Shown here piece after piece: positions 32,165-40,749 of a stretch of DNA of 64,000 nucleotides. This DNA is from Pseudomonas furukawaii (lineage in GTDB: Bacteria > Pseudomonadota > Gammaproteobacteria > Pseudomonadales > Pseudomonadaceae), in the NCBI RefSeq assembly GCF_002355475.1, contig NZ_AP014862.1, forward strand, positions 1,736,001 through 1,800,000, written 5' to 3'. A model generated the notes under the pieces. That model saw nothing but the letters and a program-made list of their open reading frames with translations, was not told where the DNA came from and did not search any database. Each line of letters opens with the position of its first letter. Positions within the stretch are counted from its first letter, which is position 1. The position numbers were made by a program, and so were the translations under genes.

Positions 32165-33049
32165 TCAAACGGCGACGGCCTGGTAGTCGGCCGCCAGGGG
32201 GCGGGCCAGGGGCTTGGTGGCCGGGTTCTTTTTCAGGAAACCCACTATGGCGTCCTGGGTCTGCCGCCAGCCGTCCTTGTGCTCGACGTCGACGAAGTGG
32301 CCGGCGTTGTCGATGGTGATGAACTGGCAGTCCCGTACGTGCTTGGCGAAGTGGCGGGCGTCCTCGGCGGAGGTGTACTCGTCGTTCTCGCCGTTGATGA
32401 ACAGCATGGGGATGTCGACGTTGGCCAGGCAATCCACGTAGCAGCGCGAATCCATGTTCAGCACCTGGCGGACGTGGAAGTGCATCTGCAGGTACTCGTG
32501 CTCGTCCAGGCTGCTGCAGTGCTTGTGGTTGAAGCGCTGGTACAGGCCCGGCAGGTACTTGCCGATGGTGCCGTTCACCAGGTCGCCGACGGCGTTGCGG
32601 TCCACGGCCGCGAGGCACTCCAGGCCACGGGTGAGGTAATCCATCATCGGCGCGTTGAGGATGGGCGAGAAGGAGGTGATGACGGCCTTCTTGATCCGGG
32701 CCGGGCACTGGGCCAGGGCCAGCAGGGCGGAGACGCTGCCCCAGGAGAAGGACATCAGGTAGTCCACCCGGAAATGCTCGATCAGGTGGAGGAGGATGTC
32801 CGCCTCGGTTTCCTTGCTGATGAAGCGGCTGTTGTCGTTATGCGGCTTGGACTGGCCCGCATAGGGCTCGTCGAAGAGCACCACGTTGAAGTGCGGTTGC
32901 AGGTATTTCACTGTCTGCGCGAACGAGGCGGTCGTCGACAAGGAGCCGTTGACCAGGATGATGGTCTCCCTGGCTTCAGGATTGCGGTAGAACTCCGTGT
33001 GAACCTTGTACTGGCTGTGAATCTCGACGATGGCAGTTTCCGGCCTCAT
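32165..33049 (-). CDS. phaG: (R)-3-hydroxyacyl-ACP transacylase/thioesterase PhaG
   Basis: A 294-residue alpha/beta hydrolase-fold protein beginning MRPETAIVEIHSQYKVHTEF. It follows PhaG of P. putida closely (IILVNGSLSTTASFAQTV, NVVLFDEPYAGQSKPHN). It takes (R)-3-hydroxyacyl groups from fatty acid synthesis toward medium-chain polyhydroxyalkanoate. The close paralogue RhlA (rhamnolipid lipid precursor) is the alternative, but the N-terminal sequence and the lack of rhlB beside it favour PhaG. It stands alone, 97 bp after the tRNA-Gly gene. Confidence 0.85.
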   Translation of the reverse strand: MRPETAIVEIHSQYKVHTEFYRNPEARETIILVNGSLSTTASFAQTVKYLQPHFNVVLFDEPYAGQSKPHNDNSRFISKETEADILLHLIEHFRVDYLMSFSWGSVSALLALAQCPARIKKAVITSFSPILNAPMMDYLTRGLECLAAVDRNAVGDLVNGTIGKYLPGLYQRFNHKHCSSLDEHEYLQMHFHVRQVLNMDSRCYVDCLANVDIPMLFINGENDEYTSAEDARHFAKHVRDCQFITIDNAGHFVDVEHKDGWRQTQDAIVGFLKKNPATKPLARPLAADYQAVAV

Positions 33050-33447
33050 GTCGTTTCCTCCTGGCGCAGATGGGTCATGCGAACCCTCTCGACCGCGTGG
33101 TTCGCTGTAAGTCGTGGCAGTAGGAAAGCGCCTTTCGATGACAATCCAATGTCAGGCGGAGATTTTTAAAAATCTTTATATTTCAAGCGGTTAGTTCGAG
33201 AAAAGACGGCGTGTTCCGACGCTTTGGCGGGCGTCGGAAGGGTGTCTTCTAACCAGGCAGGGAACCTACGAGTGCATAGCACAAGGGACCGCAGGAACGC
33301 TTAGATGGTCGGCGTGACTCTTGGGTCACGCTCTGACCTTGTGTCCGATTTAAGCAGGGCCTCTTTACCCCTGCAAGCGCATTGAAAGGAAAAATTCTTG
33401 CAGTTCGTCGGGTTATTCGAATCCGATGTGACTCGCCCATGACCTTG
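33050..33447. other. 398-bp intergenic region, phaG upstream DNA
   Basis: No gene is supported. The part next to phaG is AT-rich (33165-33190) and probably contains its promoter. A perfect 9-bp hairpin, TTCCGACGC/GCGTCGGAA, lies at 33214-33239; on the minus strand it is followed by a short TTTT, so it could terminate transcription from rsuA. The rest (33240-33440) shows nothing recognisable. Confidence 0.45.
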
Positions 33448-34140
33448 CTAAAAGCAGGCCACTTCCGCCTCGGTGAGTGACCGGTAGTCGCCGGGCTGCA
33501 TCCAAGGGTCCAGCTCGAGGGGGCCGATCGACTCCCGATGCAGGCTGGTCACGCGGTTGCGGAAGTGGCCGAACATGCGCTTGACCTGGTGATAGCGGCC
33601 CTCGTGCAGGGTCAGGCGGGCCTTGCGCGTGTCGAGGATCTCCAGCTGGGCGGGGAGGGTGGTCAGGTCCTCGAAGGCGAAATAGAGCCCTCGGGCGAAG
33701 GTCTCGACGTACTCGCCGCCAATGGGGTCCGCGGTTTCCACCAGGTAGACCTTGGGTTGCTTGCTGCCGGGCAGCGTGAGCCGGCGGGACCACTGGCCGT
33801 CGTTGGTGATGAGCAGCAGGCCGGTGGTGGTGAGGTCGAGGCGGCCGCCCAGGTGCAGCTCGTGCTTGTCCGGCTCGTCCAGCAGGTCCAGCACCGTGGG
33901 GTGGTCCGGGTGCTCGGTGGCGCTGACGTGGCCGGAGGGCTTGTAGAGCATGATGTAGCGCGCCGGCTTGCCGGCCTGCAGTACGCGCTGGTCCAGCTCC
34001 ACCCGCTGGAATTCCCGAATATCGCAACGGCCGTCGGTGACCCTTTCGCCATCCACCCGAACCCGACCGGCGGCCAGCAGCAGGCGTGCATCGAGGCGGT
34101 TGAACTCGGGAAAATTGCTCAGGAATCGATCAAGGCGCAT
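33448..34140 (-). CDS. rsuA: 16S rRNA pseudouridine(516) synthase
   Basis: A 230-residue protein starting MRLDRFLSNFPEFNRLDARL at 34140. An S4 RNA-binding domain (residues 1-60) precedes the synthase domain with the catalytic Asp in GRLDLTTTGLLL. It modifies U516 of 16S rRNA during ribosome assembly. Length and layout are those of RsuA. Its ATG shares one base with the stop of the small CWC gene upstream (TGATG at 34138-34142), so the two are co-translated. Confidence 0.92.
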   Translation of the reverse strand: MRLDRFLSNFPEFNRLDARLLLAAGRVRVDGERVTDGRCDIREFQRVELDQRVLQAGKPARYIMLYKPSGHVSATEHPDHPTVLDLLDEPDKHELHLGGRLDLTTTGLLLITNDGQWSRRLTLPGSKQPKVYLVETADPIGGEYVETFARGLYFAFEDLTTLPAQLEILDTRKARLTLHEGRYHQVKRMFGHFRNRVTSLHRESIGPLELDPWMQPGDYRSLTEAEVACF

Positions 34141-34352
34141 CAGTTTGGTGCGTCGGGCGGCAGTGCCTGGGCACAGCGTGGGCAGAGGCAGGCGCGGTCG
34201 ATGTCCGCCGGTGGGATGCGCGCCAGGGCCGCCGGGTCGATGGGCGTGGAGAAGCACCAGCAGTCCTCGCCGGCCCGCGCCGGATCGGCCTGGGTGCAGT
34301 GGTTGCTCTGACCGCAGAGCGGGCAGCGGGTCGGGTCGTTGGGGGTGCTCAT
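34140..34352 (-). CDS. Small cysteine-rich CWC-family protein
   Basis: A 70-residue protein starting MSTPNDPTRCPLCGQSNHCT at 34352. Seven Cys and a CWC triplet (GEDCWCFSTPI) plus a closing CLCPRC pair match the cysteine-rich CWC family, probably a small metal-binding protein of unknown role. It overlaps rsuA by one base and is commonly found next to it in pseudomonads. A longer start at 34409 is possible but lacks support. Confidence 0.82.
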   Translation of the reverse strand: MSTPNDPTRCPLCGQSNHCTQADPARAGEDCWCFSTPIDPAALARIPPADIDRACLCPRCAQALPPDAPN

Positions 34353-34586
34353 GGATGGGGACGGCGATGGAAAGGGCGCAAGGGTGAGGCCTGGGGCGTC
34401 ATGCTGCAAGCCCGGGCCGATGGGCTGGTGTTGCCGTCCGCTGGGGATCGCCTAGGCTCGAATATGCAAGACGTAAATGTCTGTATGCGACATGGCCGCA
34501 TTCACAAAAGTCTGAAGGCATTTAAGAAGCTAACGCATAATCGCGGTCTATCGAGTCTGTCATCCACTTCCTGAGCCGAGCTGCCC

Positions 34587-35309
34587 GTGTCCGCCAATAT
34601 CAATGCCGTCAACAAAGCCAAGGCCTGGTCGGCCCATGGCGTCACCGCCACCGGTGTCGTCCTTGCCCTGATGGCCATTCTCGCCCTGTTCGACAACCAG
34701 CCGCGCGATTGCCTCCTCTGGCTCGGTGCGGCGTTGTTGGTGGATGGCCTCGACGGCACCCTGGCGCGACGGGTTCAGACCAGCACCATGCTGCCGAACT
34801 TCGACGGCTCCACCCTGGACCTGGTGATCGACTACCTCACCTATGTGTTCATCCCCGCGATCTTCATCTACCGCTATATCGACCTGCCGGACCATACCGC
34901 GCTGGTGGCGGTGAGCCTGATCCTGGTGTCCTCGCTGTTCTGCTTCTGCAACCTGAACATGAAGAGCAGCGACAACTATTTCGTCGGCTTCCCCGCCGCC
35001 TGGAACGTGGTGGCGCTGTACGTCTGGATCATCGACCCGCCGCCGGTGGTGAGCCTGCTGCTGATCTGCGTGCTGGCGGCGCTGACCCTGACCAAGCTGA
35101 AGTTCCTGCATCCCTTCCGGGTGCGCAGGCTGATGCCGCTGAACATCCTGGTGACCTTCATCTGGATGATCAGCAGCATGCTGCTGATCATCCAGCATCC
35201 CTTCTACAAGTCCCTGGTGCTGGGCATCTGGTGGCTGGCCTCGGCCTACTTCGTCGGCATCTGCCTGTGGCGCAGCCTGCTGGACTGGACCCACAAGCTG
35301 AAGGCCTGA
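34587..35309 (+). CDS. pcs: Phosphatidylcholine synthase
   Basis: A 240-residue integral membrane CDP-alcohol phosphotransferase. The active-site motif DG-x2-AR-x8-G-x3-D-x3-D is present in DGLDGTLARR followed by FDGSTLDLVID. About seven hydrophobic helices follow. It joins CDP-diacylglycerol and choline to make phosphatidylcholine in one step in the inner membrane, and is known in Pseudomonas and other host-associated bacteria. It is a single gene facing away from its neighbours. Confidence 0.93.
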   Translation: MSANINAVNKAKAWSAHGVTATGVVLALMAILALFDNQPRDCLLWLGAALLVDGLDGTLARRVQTSTMLPNFDGSTLDLVIDYLTYVFIPAIFIYRYIDLPDHTALVAVSLILVSSLFCFCNLNMKSSDNYFVGFPAAWNVVALYVWIIDPPPVVSLLLICVLAALTLTKLKFLHPFRVRRLMPLNILVTFIWMISSMLLIIQHPFYKSLVLGIWWLASAYFVGICLWRSLLDWTHKLKA

Positions 35310-35367
35310 GCACGGGCTGCTGCCCGAAGGGCCACTTACCGGCCGCGTTGCGTCGTCTCCCTGCCAC

Positions 35368-35384
35368 GCCCCTGCCTCAGGGGC
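35368..35384. terminator. Possible bidirectional terminator hairpin
   Basis: The 7-bp stem GCCCCTG/CAGGGGC with a 3-nt loop lies between the converging pcs and porin genes. It lacks a T-tract on either side, so it is a weak candidate for a shared terminator. Confidence 0.35.
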
Positions 35385-35401
35385 GGAGCGTACCCGGGGC
35401 C

Positions 35402-36664
35402 TTACCAGAGCGGCAGCGTGTAGCTGAGGATCAGGCGGTTCTCGTCCAGGTCGCTGCCGAAGTGGCTGGTGCGCACCGTGGCGTTGCGCCATTTCAGGCC
35501 AAGGTTCTTCAGCGGGCCGCCCTGGATGACGTAGGCGATGTCGGTGTCACGTTCCCATTCCTTGCCGTCCTCGCGCCCGGCGCCCAGTTCCACGCCGTCG
35601 CCGGAGAGGTAGCGGGTCATGAAGGTCAGGCCGGGGATGCCGACGCTGGCGAAGTTGAAGTCGTAACGGGCCTGCCAGGAGCGTTCCTCGCGGTTGGCGA
35701 AGTCGCTGATCTGCACGAAGTTCACCAGGTAGGCATCGCTGCCGTTGACGTAGGCGAAGCCGGTGTCGCCGCTCATGCGCTGGTAGCCGAGGCCCAGGGC
35801 GTGGCCGCCGAAGGCGTAGGTGAACATCGCGCCGAAGGCCTTGTTATCGACGTTGCTGCCGCCTTCGTCGCTGGAGTGGGCGAAGCGCAGGTCGCTCTTC
35901 AGGCTCCGGCCCTCGCCCAGGGGCAGCAGGTGGTTGAGATTGAGCTGATGCTGGCGATAGAAGTCGTCCAGGCGGCCGAAGCCGTAGCCCGTGGTGAGGC
36001 TGTCGCTCCATTTGTAGCTGAGGTTGGCGAAATCGAAGGCGTCGCTGCCGGTGCTGCGGGCGCGGATGTTCTTCGCGCCGACGGTGGTGATGCCCATGTC
36101 CTCATAGTCCGAGGAGTCGCGCTGGTTCACCTGGGTCAGGCGTCCGGCGTCGAAGGTCAGGCCATCGAGCTCCAGCGAATTGAGCTGGCCGCCCTCGAAG
36201 GTCTGCGGCAGCAGGCGCGAATCGTTGGCCAGCAGCACCGGCAGCTTCGGCATCAGGGTGCCCAGCCTGAGGGTGCTCCTGGACGCCCGCAGCTTGGCGG
36301 TCAGGCCCAGTTCGCCGTATTCGTCCTGGGCACGCTTGGGGGCTTCTCGGTCGCGCTTCAGGAGGCCGGAGCCGGCGCGGTCCGGGCTGGAGTCCAGCTT
36401 CACGCCCAAGAGGCCGATGGCGTCCAGGCCGACGCCGACCGTGCCTTCGGTAAAGCCCGATTCATAGCGCAGGAGGAAGCCCTGGGCCCATTCCTCGGCC
36501 TTGGCCTGGGGGGCGCCGCTCTGGCGGAAATCGCGGTTGAAGTAGAAATTGCGCAGTTCGAGGCTGGCCTTGCCGTCCTGGATGAAGTCGGCGGAGGCGG
36601 GGACGGACAGGCCGAGGGCGCCGCTGGCCAGGATCAGGCCGGAGGTGAGGGTGGTGCGCTTCAT
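35402..36664 (-). CDS. OprD-family outer-membrane porin
   Basis: A 420-residue protein starting MKRTTLTSGLILASGALGLS at 36664 with a signal peptide ending near PASA; the frame further upstream is not supported. The mature start DFIQDGKASLELRNFYFNRD and the C-terminal LILSYTLPLW are typical of the OprD/Opd group of substrate-specific 18-strand porins. Members take up amino acids or small organic acids. Next to actP it may admit a carboxylate, but the substrate cannot be read from sequence. Confidence 0.9.
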   Translation of the reverse strand: MKRTTLTSGLILASGALGLSVPASADFIQDGKASLELRNFYFNRDFRQSGAPQAKAEEWAQGFLLRYESGFTEGTVGVGLDAIGLLGVKLDSSPDRAGSGLLKRDREAPKRAQDEYGELGLTAKLRASRSTLRLGTLMPKLPVLLANDSRLLPQTFEGGQLNSLELDGLTFDAGRLTQVNQRDSSDYEDMGITTVGAKNIRARSTGSDAFDFANLSYKWSDSLTTGYGFGRLDDFYRQHQLNLNHLLPLGEGRSLKSDLRFAHSSDEGGSNVDNKAFGAMFTYAFGGHALGLGYQRMSGDTGFAYVNGSDAYLVNFVQISDFANREERSWQARYDFNFASVGIPGLTFMTRYLSGDGVELGAGREDGKEWERDTDIAYVIQGGPLKNLGLKWRNATVRTSHFGSDLDENRLILSYTLPLW

Positions 36665-36798
36665 GGGGGTTCCTTTTGTTGTTGTTCTGTCGCCCGGAGG
36701 CGGAATGAAAAGGGCGCGGCCCAAAACGGCCGGACCGCGCCACGCTCAACGGGGGAGGCGCCGGGGCCGGACGGTGGCCCCGGGCTTCGTTTCATGGA

Positions 36799-38442
36799 TC
36801 AGTGACTGCTGGCGGCCGCGGCGCCGAGGCCGGTCTGGGCGCGGACGAACTGGTCGTCGTAGGCCGCCCGCTCGCGCTGCCCACGGGCGCTGCGGTCGAG
36901 GCTGGAGACCAGGACGATCACCGCGAAGGCCAGGGGCATGGAGAACAGCGCCGGATGGTCGTAGGGGAAGATCGCCTTGGCGTTGCCGAGCACGGTCACC
37001 CAGACGGCGGGGGAGAGGACCACCAGCACCAGCGCGCTGACCAGGCCGGTGAGGCCACCGCAGAGGGCGCCACGGGTGGTCAGGCCCTTCCAGTACATGG
37101 CCATGATCAGCACCGGGAAATTGGCCGAGGCGGCGACGCCGAAGGTCAGGCCCACCAGGAAGGCGATGTTCATCTGCTCGAACAGCAGCCCCAGGCAGAT
37201 GGCCACCAGGCCCAGGCAGACGGTGGCGATGCGGCTGACGCGCATTTCCTCGCGCTCGCTGGCCCGGCCTTTCTTCAGGACGGTGGCGTAGAGGTCGTGG
37301 GAGATGGCCGAGGCACCGGCGAGTGCCAGGCCCGCCACCACGGCGAGGATGGTGGCGAAGGCCACGGCCGAGAGGAAGCCGAGGAAGAGGTTGCCACCCA
37401 CTGCCTTGGCCAGGTGCATGGCCACCATGTTGCCGCCGCCCACTAGGGCGCCGCCCAGCTTGCCGTCGACGAAGTACTGCGGGTCGGTACCGACGATGAC
37501 GATGGCGGTGTAGCCGAGCACGCAGACCACCAGGAAGAAGAAGCCGATGAAGCCGGTGGCGAAGAGCACCGAGCGACGGGCTTCTTTGGCGTTGGGCACG
37601 GTGAAGAAGCGCATCAGGATGTGAGGCAGGCCGGCGATGCCGAAGACCAGGCCGAGGGACAGCGACACGGCGTTGATCGGGTCGGCCAGCAGCGAGCCCG
37701 GGCCCATGATGCCGTTGCCGATGGCGTGGGCCTCGATGGCGCGGGCGGCGAGGTTTTCCAGGCTGAAGCCGAATTCGCTCAGGGCCATCAGCACCAGGGT
37801 GGTGCCGCCGGCCAGCAGCAGGACGGCCTTGACGATCTGCACCCAGGTGGTGGCGATCATGCCGCCGAAGATGACGTAAACCAGCATCAGCACGCCGACC
37901 ACTATCACCGCCATCTGGTAGTCCAGGCCGAACAGCAGCTTGATCAACTGGCCGGCGCCGACCATCTGCACGATGAGGTAGCAGCAGACCACGGTCAGCG
38001 AACCGACGGCGGCCAGGCTGCGCACGCGGGTCTGGTCGAGGCGGTAGGAGACGATGTCGGCGAAGGTGTACTTGCCCAGGTTGCGCAGGCGTTCGGCCAT
38101 CAGGAAGGTGATCACCGGCCAGCCGACGAAGAAGCCGATGGTGTAGACGAAGCCGTCGTAGCCCTTGGCGAACACCAGGCTTGAGAGGCCCAGCAGGGTG
38201 GCCGCCGACATGTAGTCGCCGGCGATCGCCAGGCCGTTCTGGAAGCCGGAGATGCCGCCGCCGGCGGTGTAGAAGTCCGAGGCCGAGCGGGTGCGCCGGG
38301 CCGCCCACCAGGTGATGGCGAGGGTGGCGAGGACGAAGACGAAGAACATGCCGATGGCGTGCAGGTTCAGCGGCTGCTTGGGCGCCTCGGCGGCGACGGC
38401 GCCCAGGGGGGACAGGGCGAGGAGGGCGAGGAGCGCTTTCAT
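36799..38442 (-). CDS. actP: Cation/acetate symporter
   Basis: A 547-residue sodium:solute symporter with about 13 membrane helices, starting [20 protein letters not shown] at 38442. SSS-family segments such as [24 protein letters not shown] and the ActP-type [13 protein letters not shown] are present. It imports acetate and other short carboxylates with a cation. It overlaps yjcH by 4 nt (ATGA, 38439-38442), the standard yjcH-actP pair. No acs gene lies beside it; instead an acyl-CoA ligase gene precedes the pair. Confidence 0.93.
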   Translation of the reverse strand: MKALLALLALSPLGAVAAEAPKQPLNLHAIGMFFVFVLATLAITWWAARRTRSASDFYTAGGGISGFQNGLAIAGDYMSAATLLGLSSLVFAKGYDGFVYTIGFFVGWPVITFLMAERLRNLGKYTFADIVSYRLDQTRVRSLAAVGSLTVVCCYLIVQMVGAGQLIKLLFGLDYQMAVIVVGVLMLVYVIFGGMIATTWVQIVKAVLLLAGGTTLVLMALSEFGFSLENLAARAIEAHAIGNGIMGPGSLLADPINAVSLSLGLVFGIAGLPHILMRFFTVPNAKEARRSVLFATGFIGFFFLVVCVLGYTAIVIVGTDPQYFVDGKLGGALVGGGNMVAMHLAKAVGGNLFLGFLSAVAFATILAVVAGLALAGASAISHDLYATVLKKGRASEREEMRVSRIATVCLGLVAICLGLLFEQMNIAFLVGLTFGVAASANFPVLIMAMYWKGLTTRGALCGGLTGLVSALVLVVLSPAVWVTVLGNAKAIFPYDHPALFSMPLAFAVIVLVSSLDRSARGQRERAAYDDQFVRAQTGLGAAAASSH

Positions 38443-38768
38443 GCCTTGGCCTCCTCGATGATCTCGGCGCTGAGGGCGTCGAAGCGGGTGTTGGCGCTGC
38501 GCACGTACCAGGCGGTGAGCAGCCAGGAGAGGACGATGATGGCGGCGCCCAGCGGGAGGCCCCGGCTGAGGTGGCTGCCTTCGTACAGCGGCAGGTGCAG
38601 CCAGCCCGGGACGAAGGCTACCAGGGAGATGAAGAGGTAGTAGACCCCCAGCACCACGGCGCTCAGGGACCAGGCGAGGGTCGCCCGCTGGCGTGCCAGG
38701 CGCTGGAACTTGGGGTTGGACCGGATGCGTTCGAAGCTGTGGCTGTGAGGTGTTTCGAGGTGGCTCAT
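38439..38768 (-). CDS. yjcH: DUF485 membrane protein YjcH
   Basis: A 109-residue DUF485 protein with two hydrophobic helices (about 35-55 and 70-90) and the family segment [16 protein letters not shown]. It is always paired with actP and translationally coupled to it here. Its role is unknown; it is thought to assist the symporter. Confidence 0.92.
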   Translation of the reverse strand: MSHLETPHSHSFERIRSNPKFQRLARQRATLAWSLSAVVLGVYYLFISLVAFVPGWLHLPLYEGSHLSRGLPLGAAIIVLSWLLTAWYVRSANTRFDALSAEIIEEAKA

Positions 38769-38905
38769 GACGGGCTCCGCTTGTTGTTGTTGTCGATGCC
38801 GGTGGTGACCGTCGCAGGCTTTTCGGGCATGCGACGGCCCCTGGCGGCGCCCGTGGGCGCCACCGTGTTCGTGAGTCGGGTCGGCCCGGCCGCAGCCGGG
38901 TGAGG

Positions 38906-40528
38906 TCAGAGGTTCTTCGCCATGTCCCGCAGGACGTACTTCTGGATCTTGCCGGTGGAGGTCTTCGGCAGCTGGGTGAAGACCACGGTCTTCGGCACCT
39001 TGAAGCTGGCCAGGTGCTCGCGGCAGAAGCCGATGATGTCCGCCTCGCGGGTGTCGGCGTGGTCCGCCTTGAGGGTGACGAAGGCGCAGGGCGTTTCACC
39101 CCACTTCTCGTCCGGGCGCGCCACCACGGCCGCTTCCAGTACGGCGGGGTGGCGGTAGAGCACGCCTTCCAGTTCGATGGTGGAGATGTTCTCGCCGCCG
39201 GAAATGATGATGTCCTTCAGTCGGTCGCGGATTTCCACGTAGCCGTCCGGGTGCCAGACCGCCAGGTCGCCGGTGTGGAACCAGCCGCCTTCGAAGGCTT
39301 CGCTGGTGGCGCTGGGGTTCTTCAGGTAGCCCTTCATCACGGTGTTGCCGCGCATGAAGATCTCGCCGATGGTCTGGCCGTCGCGGGGCACGGGTTCCAG
39401 GGTCTTGGGGTCGGCCACCATCACCCCTTCCAGGGTGGGGTAGCGCACGCCCTGGCGGGACTTGATGCGGGCGCGTTCCTCCAGCGGCAGCTCGTCCCAC
39501 TCCTCGTGCCAGGCGCACACGGTCACCGGCCCGTACACCTCGGTGAGGCCGTAGACGTGGGTGACGCGGATGCCCATTTCCTCCACTGCGCCGATCACCT
39601 TGGCCGGCGGCGCCGCGCCGGCCACCATGGCGTTCACCGGGTGGTCGATGGCGGCCTTGGCCGAGTCCGGCATGTTCACCAGGGCGTTGAGCACGATGGG
39701 CGCGCCGCACAGGTGGCTGACCTGGTGATCGCGGATCAGGTTGAGGATCTTCTGCGGGTCGACGCGGCGGAGGAACACATGGACGCCGGCCAGGGCGGTC
39801 ACGGTCCAGGGGTAGCACCAGCCGTTGCAGTGGAACATCGGCAGGGTCCAGAGGTAGACCGGCTGGTTGCCCATGTTCCAGGTCATCTGGTTGCCCAGGG
39901 CGTTCAGGTAGGCGCCACGGTGGTGATAGACCACGCCCTTGGGGTTGCCGGTGGTGCCGGAGGTGTAGTTGAGGGAGATGGCCTGCCACTCGTCCCGGGG
40001 CCATTGCCAGGCGAATTCCGGGTCGCCCTCGGCCAGCAGGGCCTCGTAGTCCAGGTCGCTCACCGCCTGGCCTTCGCCGTACTCCGGATCGTCCACGTCG
40101 ATCACCAGCGGCGGCTGGTCGAGCATGCCGATGGCGGCGTGGATCACATCGTGGAACTCGCGGTCGGTGATCAGTACCTTGGCTTCGCCGTGCTGCAGCA
40201 TGAAGGCGATGGCCTCGGCGTCCAGGCGCACGTTCAGGGTGTTGAGCACGGCGCCGATCATCGGCACGCCGAAGTGAGCCTCGAGCATCGCCGGGATGTT
40301 CGGCAGCATCACCGCCACCGTGTCGCCCTGGCCGATGCCGCGACCGGCGAGCGCCGAGGCCAGGCGCCGGCAGCGGCTGTAGGTCTCGGCCCAATTGCGG
40401 CGGATGGATCCGTGGATCACGGCGGGGTAGTGGGGATAAACGGCGGCGGTGCGCTCGATGAAGCTGAGGGGGGAGAGGGCGATGTGGTTGACGGCGGCAG
40501 GAGCGAGGCCCTGATCGTAGATCGACAT
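38906..40528 (-). CDS. Medium/long-chain acyl-CoA synthetase (AlkK-like)
   Basis: A 540-residue adenylate-forming enzyme. The P-loop-like [18 protein letters not shown], the YGLTEVYGP motif, the hinge [15 protein letters not shown] and the C-terminal catalytic Lys in TSTGKIQK are all visible. It activates a carboxylic acid to its CoA ester via an acyl-AMP. The family includes AlkK, but acid preference cannot be set from sequence. It lies 137 bp upstream of yjcH-actP on the same strand and divergent from the sensor kinase gene, suggesting shared control of acid uptake and activation. Confidence 0.85.
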   Translation of the reverse strand: MSIYDQGLAPAAVNHIALSPLSFIERTAAVYPHYPAVIHGSIRRNWAETYSRCRRLASALAGRGIGQGDTVAVMLPNIPAMLEAHFGVPMIGAVLNTLNVRLDAEAIAFMLQHGEAKVLITDREFHDVIHAAIGMLDQPPLVIDVDDPEYGEGQAVSDLDYEALLAEGDPEFAWQWPRDEWQAISLNYTSGTTGNPKGVVYHHRGAYLNALGNQMTWNMGNQPVYLWTLPMFHCNGWCYPWTVTALAGVHVFLRRVDPQKILNLIRDHQVSHLCGAPIVLNALVNMPDSAKAAIDHPVNAMVAGAAPPAKVIGAVEEMGIRVTHVYGLTEVYGPVTVCAWHEEWDELPLEERARIKSRQGVRYPTLEGVMVADPKTLEPVPRDGQTIGEIFMRGNTVMKGYLKNPSATSEAFEGGWFHTGDLAVWHPDGYVEIRDRLKDIIISGGENISTIELEGVLYRHPAVLEAAVVARPDEKWGETPCAFVTLKADHADTREADIIGFCREHLASFKVPKTVVFTQLPKTSTGKIQKYVLRDMAKNL

Positions 40529-40749
40529 GCTGGATACCCGGCGGCGGATTATTAGCTCTTCTGTACCGGCTCTTCTGGTAAGGCCGATAGTTCTCTGGGG
40601 CGATTTATATACCGACTTTGTGTTTGTATGGAAGTACTTCTAGAGTCGTATAGTAAAACTACTATATTAAATCTGATGCTTTGGTAGGACGCCTCTCGAT
40701 CCATTCTGAGGCGTTATATGCTTTCCCACCCCCAGCCGCTGGACCCGCC

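Noticed and set aside
32165-33049. rhlA instead of phaG
   Set aside because: The fold is the same, but the N-terminal sequence follows PhaG and there is no rhlB or rhlR/I nearby.
34709-36805. 698-codon plus-strand open frame over pcs and the porin gene
   Set aside because: It overlaps pcs in another frame and the porin gene in antisense, with no recognisable domain.
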